Assembly (NCBI GenBank): GCA_034928305.1
Contig: JAYFOZ010000002.1
Location: 496,001-560,000 of the forward strand
From: Methanomassiliicoccaceae archaeon
GTDB lineage: Archaea > Thermoplasmatota > Thermoplasmata > Methanomassiliicoccales > Methanomethylophilaceae
Direction of reading: 5' to 3'
DNA: 64,000 nt
Shown: positions 43,246-51,458 of the stretch, in pieces
Numbering within the stretch: the first letter of the stretch is position 1
Layout of the letters: each line of letters starts with the position of its first letter
The notes under the pieces: model-generated
Databases searched by the model: none
What the model was told of the DNA's origin: nothing
Seen by the model: the letters and a program-made list of their open reading frames with translations, nothing else
Position numbers and translations under genes: made by a program

Positions 43246-43721
43246 GCTATCACGGTGACCCTTGCAGTGTTGTTCTCGCCGTATCCGGACGCCGAGACGT
43301 TTACGGTTATGAATCCGACAGAACTGTTGTCCATCGTGATATTGAGGCCCGTGAATACAGCAAGTCCGTTGGAATCTGTGCTGTCATAAGCGGTCTTACC
43401 GTTCAAGTCTGTTATTCCGAGGCCCGAGAGCACGACCGCGGCGCCTTCGATCGGTTCGCCGTCCTGGTCCGTTACGCGCACCTCGATGATGCCGTCGGAT
43501 GTGCTTCCGTTTACGAGCACGATGTCGTCGGACGTCACGTCCACGGAACCGATGGACTGCGGGCTCTCTATATTGCCCATCCATCCCAGTATGATGCCGG
43601 TACCGAGTGTCGCCACCAGTATCACGATCATCAGTTGCAGCGGGAGGCCTTCTATTCCTCCGCGGCGGTTGTTCGAAATCCTGATCCTATTATTTCTCAT
43701 GAGACGCTTTGTTATTCTCAT
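43242..43721 (-). CDS. Archaeal pilin-like protein A with Ig-like domain
   Basis: A 159-residue protein with a very basic N-terminus, then RRGGIEGLPLQLMIVILVAT, a class III pilin-type signal with Gly before a Glu-containing hydrophobic helix. The ectodomain (about residues 60-159) is Ig/Big-1-like: IIEVRVTDQDGEPIEGAAVV, then TDLNGKTAYDSTDSNGLAVF, ending VNVSASGYGENNTARVTV. It is the first gene of a three-gene overlapping operon. No assembly ATPase or platform protein is in the window, so the secretion machinery must be elsewhere. A second in-frame ATG seven codons in is possible. Confidence 0.6.
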   Translation of the reverse strand: MRITKRLMRNNRIRISNNRRGGIEGLPLQLMIVILVATLGTGIILGWMGNIESPQSIGSVDVTSDDIVLVNGSTSDGIIEVRVTDQDGEPIEGAAVVLSGLGITDLNGKTAYDSTDSNGLAVFTGLNITMDNSSVGFITVNVSASGYGENNTARVTVIA

Positions 43722-43786
43722 GATATCTTATTCGGATCTGCAGAGTATAAGGGGCGAAAGCTACAGTTAACCTTAAGAAACATACA

Positions 43787-44329
43787 TCAGAGGAAAATCT
43801 CAGATACGGGGGTATGGACGGCGCCCGACGGGCCAAGCTCGCTGCTGAATATCGTTATATTTTTGCAGGTGAAAGTGAAGGAATCCCCTCCTTCGTATCT
43901 TTCGATGACGGACGATGCGGATGGCGCGCCCCTCCCGTCCCGAAATCTTGCCAATGTTATGTGGGGAACGAATTTTTTCCTGTCGTGCCCGATCCCTTTC
44001 TTATCAAGCTCCTCGGAGATCCTTTCGGCAAGCTTCTCCAGGTTTCCTCCCGACCCTGCGCCGGCCCAGACGGTCCTGGGCCCCCACCTTCCCTGGAACG
44101 ACCCGAGCCCTCCGACCTCGATCTCGAACGGGCCTATGCCACGGGCCGCCCTTTCAACGGCCTCGGTAACATCGGAGAGCCGTCCGTCCTCTATCTCTCC
44201 GATGAAGCTGAGGGTGATATGCAGGTCCCCGGTGCCGTAGATCTTCATTCCACCGTCCGCAGACAGGCCTTTGAACGGCCGGATCAACGACGGTCTGTCA
44301 GGTATCTTAACGGCAACAAATGCCCGCAT
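43787..44329 (-). CDS. thpR: RNA 2',3'-cyclic phosphodiesterase
   Basis: A 180-residue 2H phosphoesterase (LigT/ThpR) with the two catalytic H-x-T-x motifs HITLSFIGEI (residue 38 onwards) and HITLARFRDG (about 125). It starts MRAFVAVKIPD, as is typical. It hydrolyses 2',3'-cyclic phosphate at RNA ends, a by-product of tRNA splicing. It lies four bases after the DUF362 gene on the same strand, so the two are probably cotranscribed. Length and motifs are complete. Confidence 0.9.
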   Translation of the reverse strand: MRAFVAVKIPDRPSLIRPFKGLSADGGMKIYGTGDLHITLSFIGEIEDGRLSDVTEAVERAARGIGPFEIEVGGLGSFQGRWGPRTVWAGAGSGGNLEKLAERISEELDKKGIGHDRKKFVPHITLARFRDGRGAPSASSVIERYEGGDSFTFTCKNITIFSSELGPSGAVHTPVSEIFL

Positions 44330-44333
44330 GATA

Positions 44334-45443
44334 TCACTTGATATTCACTATGACGTAGTCGGAAGAGCCGAACCCCATCTTATCCGCGTGTTCGAAGGTG
44401 CTCTGCCATCTCGTGGTCGGATGTATACAGGCAAACATGTCTTCCGGTATTTCACCGGCGCATTTTTCGTAAAGTTCGCTGCCTTCGATGGGCGTTTGTC
44501 GCATCGCGATATCTATGCAGGCTCTGTCCAAAGCGACAGGATCGAAGGATGCGAGCATCCCCACATCGGGTATGACCGGGACGTCGTTCTCGGCATGGCA
44601 GTCGCAGTTCGGAGATATATCCGTCATTACGGTCACGTGGAAGTTCGGTTTGCCCTTGATGGCGGCCATAGCGTACTCCACGATCTTGGCATTTAGCACG
44701 CCTGCATCCTGGTCGTTCTCGGCGGTTATGGCATCGTAGAGGCAGGAGCCGATGCATCTTCCGCATCCGACGCACTTTTCCTTATCGATGGCGGCCTTTC
44801 TCCGTGTTAAGGCGATCGCGGACTCCGCGCACTGCCTGGCGCACGTGCCGCACCCGACACACTTATCGCGGTCCACGGAGGGTTTTCCCGCCGAATGCAT
44901 CTCCATCTTACCGCGGCGGGACGCGCACCCCATCGCCAGGTTCTTCAGGGCCCCTCCGTATCCGGTGAGCTCGTGACATTTGAAATGCGTGACCGTTACG
45001 ATAACATCCGCGTCGTAAATCGCACGGCCTATCTTGGCCGTCTCCACATATTCGCCGTTTATCGGGACCTCGACGTCGTCGGTCCCCTTAAGGCCGTCGG
45101 CTATTATTATCTGACATCCTGCCGACATGCGGTTGAATCCGTTGTAGTTCGCGGTATCCAGGTGCTCGGGGGCGCTCTTTCTGCGACCCACGTACAGCGT
45201 GTTGCAGTCTGTCAGGAAAGGGATCCCTCCGAGCTCCCTGGTCTTCTCGGCCAGAACCCTGGGTATTCCCGGCCTGAGGTACGCAAGGTTCCCCAGTTCG
45301 CCGAAGTGCATCTTGATGGCCACGAACTTCCTGTCGCAGTCCATCCTGCCGATCCCTGCCTTCTCTACGAGCCTTAGCAGTTTGTCAGGTATGGAATCTC
45401 CCGTCCCGGTGCGCATGTCTGTGAAGAAAACCTCGGATGCCAT
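44334..45443 (-). CDS. DUF362 protein with two [4Fe-4S] ferredoxin clusters
   Basis: A 369-residue protein: a DUF362 core (VAIKMHFGELGNLAYLRPG, TDCNTLYVGRRKS, THFKCHELTGYGGALKNLAM) interrupted by a bacterial-type ferredoxin module with two full motifs, CVGCGTCARQCAES and CVGCGRCIGSCLYD. DUF362 proteins are thought to be redox proteins of anaerobes, but no single reaction is established. Cytoplasmic; the minus-strand promoter ATATAAATCGGG lies about 25 bases before the ATG, suggesting a leaderless mRNA. First gene of an operon with thpR. Confidence 0.85.
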   Translation of the reverse strand: MASEVFFTDMRTGTGDSIPDKLLRLVEKAGIGRMDCDRKFVAIKMHFGELGNLAYLRPGIPRVLAEKTRELGGIPFLTDCNTLYVGRRKSAPEHLDTANYNGFNRMSAGCQIIIADGLKGTDDVEVPINGEYVETAKIGRAIYDADVIVTVTHFKCHELTGYGGALKNLAMGCASRRGKMEMHSAGKPSVDRDKCVGCGTCARQCAESAIALTRRKAAIDKEKCVGCGRCIGSCLYDAITAENDQDAGVLNAKIVEYAMAAIKGKPNFHVTVMTDISPNCDCHAENDVPVIPDVGMLASFDPVALDRACIDIAMRQTPIEGSELYEKCAGEIPEDMFACIHPTTRWQSTFEHADKMGFGSSDYVIVNIK

Positions 45444-45673
45444 GATGCATAAGCCATGACGTTCCCTATATAAATCGGGTTTTTTTCACGTGGCGGGAGC
45501 GGACGTACGAAGGGGTCAAAATCTGCTGTTTTTGTTACAAACAGTGTTATTTTGTCTCCTTGGACTTTGAGTGTTCCTCACTCGACAATTCGTTGTGCTG
45601 GGTGTAAAAAATTAATTGACCGGAATTTATAAGGTCGGGCATTGTTTGAAATACAGAAAGTATTTACACTGTT

Positions 45674-45696
45674 CAACGGGAAAACAATCCCCGTTG
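45674..45696 (+). promoter_or_regulatory. Leader hairpin before the SpeD-like gene
   Basis: CAACGGG (45674-45680) pairs with CCCGTTG (45690-45696) and is followed by the GTGAGG ribosome-binding site and the ATG at 45709. A TATA-like AATTTATAAGG lies at about 45625. The layout (TATA, hairpin, ribosome-binding site, ATG) parallels that of the mtaC leaders. Confidence 0.45.
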
Positions 45697-45708
45697 TGAG
45701 GAATTACA

Positions 45709-46134
45709 ATGTACACAATGAGTCCCTATTCCGGCAAACTCCTCAGCGACGAGGAGGCAATGAAAAAATACAATGGTGAGAAGCTTTGGGGTCTGCTCGT
45801 CTCGATCGACCTCGGAGAGTGCGACCATTCCAAGATCGCAAGCAAAGAGCACATCACACAGTATGCAATCGACCTCGCCAAGCACATCAACATGAAAAGA
45901 TACGGTGAACCTCAGGTAGTTTTCTTCGGAGACGAACCCAAGGTCCAGGGATATTCCCTCGTACAGCTCATAGAGACGTCTTTGATCTCCGGCCACTTCG
46001 CCGAGGACACTGACCGCGCATTCGTCGACATATTCTCATGCAGGGAGTTCGGTCCCGAAAATGCCGCCAAGTACACACAGGAATACTTTGGCGCCAAGAA
46101 GATGCAGTACTCGGTGTCCTTCAGGGACATCTAA
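45709..46134 (+). CDS. Divergent AdoMet-decarboxylase-like (SpeD-fold) pyruvoyl protein
   Basis: A 141-residue protein with the SpeD layout. WGLLVSIDLGECD resembles the first strand. The processing region usually written ESHISIHTWPE is here E89-T-S91-L-I-S-G-H96-F-A-E, keeping a Ser, the following His and the Glu but losing the His after Ser and gaining one residue. The conserved Cys is C111 in DIFSCREFGPENAA. SpeD self-cleaves to make a pyruvoyl group and decarboxylates AdoMet; homologues with altered sites can use other amino acids, so the substrate is uncertain. It has its own promoter and terminator. Confidence 0.6.
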   Translation: MYTMSPYSGKLLSDEEAMKKYNGEKLWGLLVSIDLGECDHSKIASKEHITQYAIDLAKHINMKRYGEPQVVFFGDEPKVQGYSLVQLIETSLISGHFAEDTDRAFVDIFSCREFGPENAAKYTQEYFGAKKMQYSVSFRDI

Positions 46135-46142
46135 ACCCCTTT

Positions 46143-46168
46143 TCTCTCATACAGAGAGATATTTTTTT
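46143..46168 (+). terminator. Hairpin plus T-run after the SpeD-like gene
   Basis: TCTCT-CATAC-AGAGA followed by TATTTTTTT, nine bases after the stop codon. The remaining gap to 46334 is AT-rich and contains the TATA-like TTTATATTTG at about 46305 for the next operon. Confidence 0.55.
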
Positions 46169-46334
46169 CCATTTTGTACCATTTTCATGCCGATATCTTT
46201 TTCGATATCCCAATTAGGCCAGCGTTTTGTTTCATCAGAGGAACATAACATATTTGATTATCCTAATTGTATCATTGTATCCAAAATGTGTTAAAATTAC
46301 AAACATTTATATTTGAAAAATCCCAGTTACATGT

Positions 46335-47528
46335 GTGAGCTCGAACTGGAATTACAAAATGTGGGGGTCAGTGGGAGTCGTAATAGTGCTCCTCTCCGCA
46401 TCCGGCTTGATACTGTCGATGGAAGATTCCGAGAAAGAATCTGTTTCGATACTTGCCAGGGTGAACAACGACGGGTCTGGAATTTTTATCAGGGCCGATA
46501 CCGAGAATGTAGATGATATGACCGAGATGGTCGACGGGGTATTGACAGCGGTCAATCCCGAACTGTGGGAGGGACTGGTGTTCATGACGCCCGGCCCGTC
46601 TTCGATCCAACACATGATCCTCATGGACATAGTGCAGGAAGATCTGGGCCTGAAGTTCGTACAATACGGTACGGAGAGCGAAGGTGCCGTGTTCTGGACG
46701 CAGGTCGGTCCGGGCCTTATGCTCAGCACCATGAATGCAAAAAGCGATATCGACGGGGGAATCGCATGGGAGCCCCATTATTCGGTTGCGGTCAATGACG
46801 GCCTGTGCATCGAACTTATGACGACCAGCGACTATTGGCAAGGCCACCCTTGCTGTGTAATAGCGGCGAACAACTCGTTCCTTTCAGGCAACGTGAATGC
46901 AACAGAAAGATTCCTTGCGGCATACATAAAGTCCGTTCTATGGGTGACCGAGGCGACGTCCGAAATATCTGAAGATCACGATGCCCTTCTGGACATAACC
47001 AAGAGGATCGGCACCCCTGCGTCTTCTTCGGCCACTCCGATGTCCGATGAGGTAGCGGAGGCCGCGCTGGCGAACATCACCTATGCATATGAGATAGGAA
47101 ACCTCGCCCAACAGCTTGCTGATGTCGTGGATACGTACAAATCGCTCAATATCGTGCAGCAGAGCACGTTGAGCGATGCCGGATACGGATCATCGCTGGA
47201 ATTCACCGAACATTTGGTACAGGGGCAGTACATCGCCGATGCGCTCGATGATGAAGGGAATGTCAAATCGGCGGAAGAGCTGGGTTATTACGGCGGAGCC
47301 GTCACCCACATAGGGGTGGCGTACCTGGCGGCCGACATACACCAGATCGCCCTGCATGTGGGGATCGAACAGGGATTCTTTGCTGAATACGGGATCGAAA
47401 TAGAGCTGATAGGGCCTTTCGCGTCCGGTGGCGACGTCATGAACGCGCTGCTTTCCGGCCACGCGAGCATCGGATTCGTCGGTTCCCCGCCAGTAGTTTC
47501 TTCATCCATCAACGCGCTGAGGAGCTGA
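46335..47528 (+). CDS. ABC-importer binding protein, apparently circularly permuted NMT1/SsuA type
   Basis: A 397-residue exported protein with an N-terminal hydrophobic segment (SVGVVIVLLSASGLIL). It contains both parts of an NMT1/SsuA-like (nitrate, sulfonate or taurine type) binding protein, but in swapped order. The usual second part comes first (SILARVNNDGSGIFI, TPGPSSIQHMILMDI, GGIAWEPHYSVAV, WQGHPCCVIAANNSFL). The usual first part comes last (HIGVAYLAADIHQIALHVGI to IGFVGSPPVVSSSINALRS) and stops where the first part normally continues. GTG 46335 is used; ATG 46359 is an alternative. It lies in an operon with intact permease and ATPase genes. Ligand unknown. Confidence 0.75.
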   Translation: MSSNWNYKMWGSVGVVIVLLSASGLILSMEDSEKESVSILARVNNDGSGIFIRADTENVDDMTEMVDGVLTAVNPELWEGLVFMTPGPSSIQHMILMDIVQEDLGLKFVQYGTESEGAVFWTQVGPGLMLSTMNAKSDIDGGIAWEPHYSVAVNDGLCIELMTTSDYWQGHPCCVIAANNSFLSGNVNATERFLAAYIKSVLWVTEATSEISEDHDALLDITKRIGTPASSSATPMSDEVAEAALANITYAYEIGNLAQQLADVVDTYKSLNIVQQSTLSDAGYGSSLEFTEHLVQGQYIADALDDEGNVKSAEELGYYGGAVTHIGVAYLAADIHQIALHVGIEQGFFAEYGIEIELIGPFASGGDVMNALLSGHASIGFVGSPPVVSSSINALRS

Positions 47529-47532
47529 GAAC

Positions 47533-48351
47533 ATGGGAGTATCACTGAAAGACATCCGCTACGACGAGGACAAAAAGAGTCACCGCATGGTGCGGAAGGG
47601 CATAATCACCGTCGTATCGCTCGTCGTGTTCGTCCTGATATGGTGGAACCTGTCGCTGATACTGAACAATCCGGCGATCCCCACGCCCAAGATGACGTGG
47701 GACGCGCTGGTGTTCCTGTTCCAGAACGGCGATGCGGTCTCCGGAATGACCATGTGGGGCCATATGGGGATAAGCCTCGAGAGGTTCTTCGCCGGACTGT
47801 TGATTGCGCTCGCGCTCGCAGTGCCGTTCGGACTGCTTCTCGGATACTCGGATACTCTGAAGGAGTTCTCGTCCCCGACCTTGGAAGCTCTCAGGCCCAT
47901 CGCGCCGATCGCATGGGCGCCGATCTTCCTTTTCACCGTCGGTTACACCTGGGGGCCGGTCCTCGTGGTGTTCGTGGGGATATTCTTCCCGATACTGACG
48001 AACACGATATTCGGTGTTAAAAAGATAGACCCGAACTGGTTGGACGCCGCCAAAACGCTTGGAGCGTCCAAGGTCCAGACGTTCGTGAAGGTAATGCTTC
48101 CCGCAGCGGTGCCGTACATAATGAACGGCCTCCGCATAGGTATGGGAGTAGGATGGATGTGTATCGTCGCGTCCGAACTGTACGCATCGTTCGGCGGAGG
48201 CGTGGGATACTTCATCAGCATCCAGGCGCAGATGGGATACTGGCCTAACGTTTACGCTGGCATAGTGATCATCGCGATACTCGGTATACTGACAACCAGC
48301 CTTGCTGATTATGTGCATAAGGTCATCACCAGAAGGATGGGGATAGAATGA
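47533..48351 (+). CDS. ABC-importer permease (SsuC/TauC-like)
   Basis: A 272-residue inner-membrane permease of the nitrate/sulfonate/taurine class with about six helices. The EAA-type coupling loop that contacts the ATPase is DAAKTLGASKVQTFVKVMLPAAVPYI. The start lies five bases after the binding-protein stop, and its end overlaps the ATPase start by four bases (ATGA), so the three form a compact operon. The transported compound cannot be told from the sequence; the location beside methanol-utilisation genes is suggestive only. Confidence 0.88.
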   Translation: MGVSLKDIRYDEDKKSHRMVRKGIITVVSLVVFVLIWWNLSLILNNPAIPTPKMTWDALVFLFQNGDAVSGMTMWGHMGISLERFFAGLLIALALAVPFGLLLGYSDTLKEFSSPTLEALRPIAPIAWAPIFLFTVGYTWGPVLVVFVGIFFPILTNTIFGVKKIDPNWLDAAKTLGASKVQTFVKVMLPAAVPYIMNGLRIGMGVGWMCIVASELYASFGGGVGYFISIQAQMGYWPNVYAGIVIIAILGILTTSLADYVHKVITRRMGIE

Positions 48352-49139
48352 GCGAAAAAATTGTGATAAACCATCTGAGGAAGGTCTACAAGACAGACGA
48401 ACAGGAAACGGTGGCGCTGGAAGATTTCTCCCTCGAGATCGATAAAGGGGAGCTCGTCTCGATCGTCGGGCCGTCGGGGTGCGGAAAGACGACCCTGCTG
48501 AGGCTGGTAGCGGGCCTGATGGAGCCATCCTCGGGCGAGGTCGTCATCGGCGGCAGTAAGTGCACCGGGCCGGGCCCGGACAGGGGCATGGTGTTCCAGG
48601 AGTTCGCACTGTTCCCGTGGCGCTCGGTAAGGAAAAACGTAGAGTTCGGCCTGGAGATCGCCGGTGTTCCTGCGGAAGAGCGCAGGATGACCGCGGAACG
48701 TTACATCAAGGCGGTGGGCCTCGAAGGGTTCGAGGACCACAGAGTGCACGAGCTATCGGGAGGAATGAAGCAGCGCGTGGGCATCGCAAGGGCGCTTGTG
48801 ACCAAACCCGACGTGCTGCTGATGGACGAGCCGTTCGGCGCATTGGACGCCCAGACCCGCAACATCATGCAGGGGGAGCTTCTCAGGATAGTCGAAAAGA
48901 CGGACACGACGATATTATTCGTCACGCATTCGGTGGACGAGGCCGTTTACCTTTCCGACAGGATAGTGGTTCTGACCAAACGCCCGGCAAGCATCAAGGA
49001 TATTGTCGAAATAGATATTCCGAGGCCCAGGGACCGCGCCTCGCCCGAGTTCATCAAACTGCGCAAGCACATATTGAACCAACTGGAGGACGAGAACGTC
49101 AGACCCATCGTGCACACGGAGGCTCTGAACGGGCAATAA
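48348..49139 (+). CDS. ABC-importer ATPase (SsuB/TauB-like)
   Basis: A 263-residue ATP-binding subunit with Walker A GPSGCGKTTLLRLVAG (about residues 43-58), Q-loop FQEFALFPWRSV, signature LSGGMKQRVGIARAL, Walker B VLLMDEPFGALDA and switch His in FVTHSVDEAVYLSDR. This pattern is typical of the nitrate/sulfonate/taurine importers. It starts at ATG 48348 inside the permease stop and energises that permease. A bidirectional terminator follows. Confidence 0.93.
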   Translation: MSEKIVINHLRKVYKTDEQETVALEDFSLEIDKGELVSIVGPSGCGKTTLLRLVAGLMEPSSGEVVIGGSKCTGPGPDRGMVFQEFALFPWRSVRKNVEFGLEIAGVPAEERRMTAERYIKAVGLEGFEDHRVHELSGGMKQRVGIARALVTKPDVLLMDEPFGALDAQTRNIMQGELLRIVEKTDTTILFVTHSVDEAVYLSDRIVVLTKRPASIKDIVEIDIPRPRDRASPEFIKLRKHILNQLEDENVRPIVHTEALNGQ

Positions 49140-49148
49140 ACAAAAAAA

Positions 49149-49169
49149 GGGCGGGGAACGACCCCGCCC
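49149..49169. terminator. Bidirectional terminator between ABC operon and ramA
   Basis: GGGCGGGG-AACGA-CCCCGCCC lies between the convergent ends, with an A-run on its left (a T-run for the minus-strand ramA transcript) and TAGTTTTC on its right. Confidence 0.75.
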
Positions 49170-49181
49170 AAATAGTTTTCT

Positions 49182-50795
49182 TCAAGACAGCCTGAGGGTG
49201 TCGAACTGCATGACTTTTTCAGGACATACGTACTGACATCTGTAGCACGCCGTTCCAAGGCAGTTCTTGGTCTTCACGGTGATCGTCTTGTCTTTGCTGA
49301 CGGTCAGTGCGTTCTCGGGGCATTCGCGCTCGCACTTCTTACACCCGGTGCAACCGGCCATCTTTCCCGTCAGGTCGGTACCTAGGTCGTGAAGGATGAA
49401 CAGGCCCCTTTCGCCGAGGTCGGCGATGTCACGCATGGATATGCGCGTGACCTTCGGGTGCCCGGTCGGCTTGGGCAGCGCCTGGAGACCGGCGGCAACG
49501 TTGTTATCGTTGTACTTGGTCATGCTCATGCCCTCTTCGCAGTAAGCCAGCTCCTGGACGTAGATCTGCTCGAATATGGAGTCCCCGGCGAACATTATGT
49601 GGTTGGCGCGGATGCTGTTCGCGGTCTCCTGCAGTTCATCCAGGATCTCGGGGTTCATCAGGATGTCCGTGGAAAGCGCCAGGGACGTGTTCCCGTACTG
49701 ATAGATATCGTCGCATGTCGGGGGTATCAGGCCTATGTCTCTTCCTTTCAAAGCATCTACGTATGTACCGGACGCGCCGCACATGTACATCGTCCTAAGG
49801 TCTTTGAAATCGATGCCCGCGTGCTCCACCAGTGTGAAATGGCCGGCCCTCATTGCACCGATGGCCTTCATGGCCTCCGATATGTCGTTGCTGGTGATGA
49901 AGACGCCATCCTGAAGATGCATCTTTCCGTCATCGGTGGTCAGTTTACCTTTCTTCCAGAGGTCGCTTTCTATCGCCACGGCGACGGCCGCTATGACGCC
50001 GGTACCGGTTATTCCGGCGGCCTTTCCGTGCATGGGGCCCTCCTCCGACATGATGCCGAGGCTGAAGTCGAACCGGTCTCCGTTCTGGGGGATCAGATTA
50101 TCGTCGAGGACCTTGCAGATCCATTGGAAATCATACTCCAGGTCGCTTATCGCTCCCGGGGCCGCGAGCATCCCGCACTCTATGGACTGCCCCTCCATTG
50201 CCGGACCGGCCGCGGCCGACCCGGTGTATATGTCATCTCCTACCTTCAGGGCCATCTCGGCGTTGGTGCCGTAGTCGGTGACAAGGCAGTTCTTCTTCTG
50301 TTCCAGGAAACCGCTCTTGTACATCATCGCCAGCGCATCGGCGCCTATCTCGTGCCTTATGGCGGGCGGCACATAGAGCTCGGTCTTGTCCGGGACGTCG
50401 AACCCGCAGGCTACAGCGCTGAACACGCCCGCATCCCTCTTCTGTTCCTTGATCCCCCTGACCCTTTTGGCGTTCTCGCCCGCAAAAGCGAGGTCTTCCA
50501 CGGGAATGTTCTGCGCCAGCGAAAGCTGGATGGGGTTCCCGCAGATGCTGAGCCTGACTACATCCTTCAGGTCTATCCCCAGGGTCCTGATGAGCTTGTT
50601 CACAGTGTCGATGACGATGTTATGCGCCACATCCTGTCCGACCCTGATGCTGAATGTCAGGTGGTCCATGATATTGGCGCCGGGCAAAGGATGGCATTCC
50701 GTTATCGATGTCGATAGGATCTTTTTTGCCTTCAGGTCGACCGCATGGGCCCTGAAGCCGCTTGTTCCCAAATCTAGAGATATTCCATATTCCAT
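49182..50795 (-). CDS. ramA: RamA-type corrinoid protein reductive activase
   Basis: A 537-residue protein of the RamA/RACE family, which uses ATP to reduce inactive Co(II) corrinoid proteins to Co(I). The N-terminal ASKHA-like ATPase fold starts GISLDLGTSGFRAHAVDLKA, with VTDYGTNAEMAL, GSAAAGPAMEG and MCGASGTYVDALKG further on. The C-terminal ferredoxin part has CTGCKKCERECPEN and CLGTACYRCQYVCPEK for two [4Fe-4S] clusters. The gene follows the CobW/His-rich pair on the same strand with a 27-base gap. Its target here is very likely MtaC, encoded by the operons to the right. Confidence 0.9.
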   Translation of the reverse strand: MEYGISLDLGTSGFRAHAVDLKAKKILSTSITECHPLPGANIMDHLTFSIRVGQDVAHNIVIDTVNKLIRTLGIDLKDVVRLSICGNPIQLSLAQNIPVEDLAFAGENAKRVRGIKEQKRDAGVFSAVACGFDVPDKTELYVPPAIRHEIGADALAMMYKSGFLEQKKNCLVTDYGTNAEMALKVGDDIYTGSAAAGPAMEGQSIECGMLAAPGAISDLEYDFQWICKVLDDNLIPQNGDRFDFSLGIMSEEGPMHGKAAGITGTGVIAAVAVAIESDLWKKGKLTTDDGKMHLQDGVFITSNDISEAMKAIGAMRAGHFTLVEHAGIDFKDLRTMYMCGASGTYVDALKGRDIGLIPPTCDDIYQYGNTSLALSTDILMNPEILDELQETANSIRANHIMFAGDSIFEQIYVQELAYCEEGMSMTKYNDNNVAAGLQALPKPTGHPKVTRISMRDIADLGERGLFILHDLGTDLTGKMAGCTGCKKCERECPENALTVSKDKTITVKTKNCLGTACYRCQYVCPEKVMQFDTLRLS

Positions 50796-50822
50796 TGTTT
50801 TTCCTCCGCTTGTTAATACGTT

Positions 50823-51458
50823 TCAATAACGGTGACTTCGACGGCCGCAACACCCTCCGCGGTGTTCGCTGCCGTCGTCATCGTCATCATCGTGATGATG
50901 CTGACCTTCGTGGGCATTCTCGTGCTCGTGACCGTGGCATTTGCAGTCGTGCGCTCCATGTTCGTGATGATCCCCCTCTTCATGGTCATGCCCGTGCCCA
51001 TGTTCGTGCCCATGTTCGTGGTGGTGCCCGTGCCCGTGGCATTTGCAGTCGTGATGATCGAGCTCGATGTCCAGATTGGTGTCTTCCAGAACATGGTGCA
51101 TGGTATGGTCGAGCTCGCCCTCGTCGACATCGAGGACGGCGCACATGAGAGTGAACGACACCTTTTCGGAAGGCTCGATCGTGCCGTGTATCTCGACCCC
51201 GTTCTCCATATCGATGAGGTTCAGCGTTATTCCGGAGCCGTCCTCCAGATAGATTGCGCACTTGATGTGGCCCAGGAGCACGCCGGACTCGCCGCCGACC
51301 CATTTGCCGATCTCGTAGAGCGCGTCCACCATCCTTGCCTGGGCGTCTGCATTGAATCCTATGATGCGCCCTGTGAAACCGACGGCGGCCCCGCCGGCCT
51401 CCTCTATGGAGTTCTCCGGTTCCGCATCATCGTGTTCTGTGTGGTCGTGCTGTTTCAT
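50823..51458 (-). CDS. His-rich metal-binding protein of the ramA operon
   Basis: A 211-residue protein. Residues 20-140 form an ordinary folded domain (VGFTGRIIGFNADAQARMVD, LLGHIKCAIYLEDGSGITLN, VSFTLMCAVLDVDEGELDHT). From about residue 145 it becomes almost pure His/Asp/Glu/Gly with two HDCKCHGH units and a final GGCCGRRSHRY, an evident reservoir for Zn, Ni or Co. Its ATG overlaps the stop of the CobW GTPase and ramA follows, so the three are coexpressed. No family name recognised for the folded part. Handling of metal for MtaB (zinc) or the corrinoid (cobalt) is inferred from context. Confidence 0.7.
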   Translation of the reverse strand: MKQHDHTEHDDAEPENSIEEAGGAAVGFTGRIIGFNADAQARMVDALYEIGKWVGGESGVLLGHIKCAIYLEDGSGITLNLIDMENGVEIHGTIEPSEKVSFTLMCAVLDVDEGELDHTMHHVLEDTNLDIELDHHDCKCHGHGHHHEHGHEHGHGHDHEEGDHHEHGAHDCKCHGHEHENAHEGQHHHDDDDDDGSEHRGGCCGRRSHRY

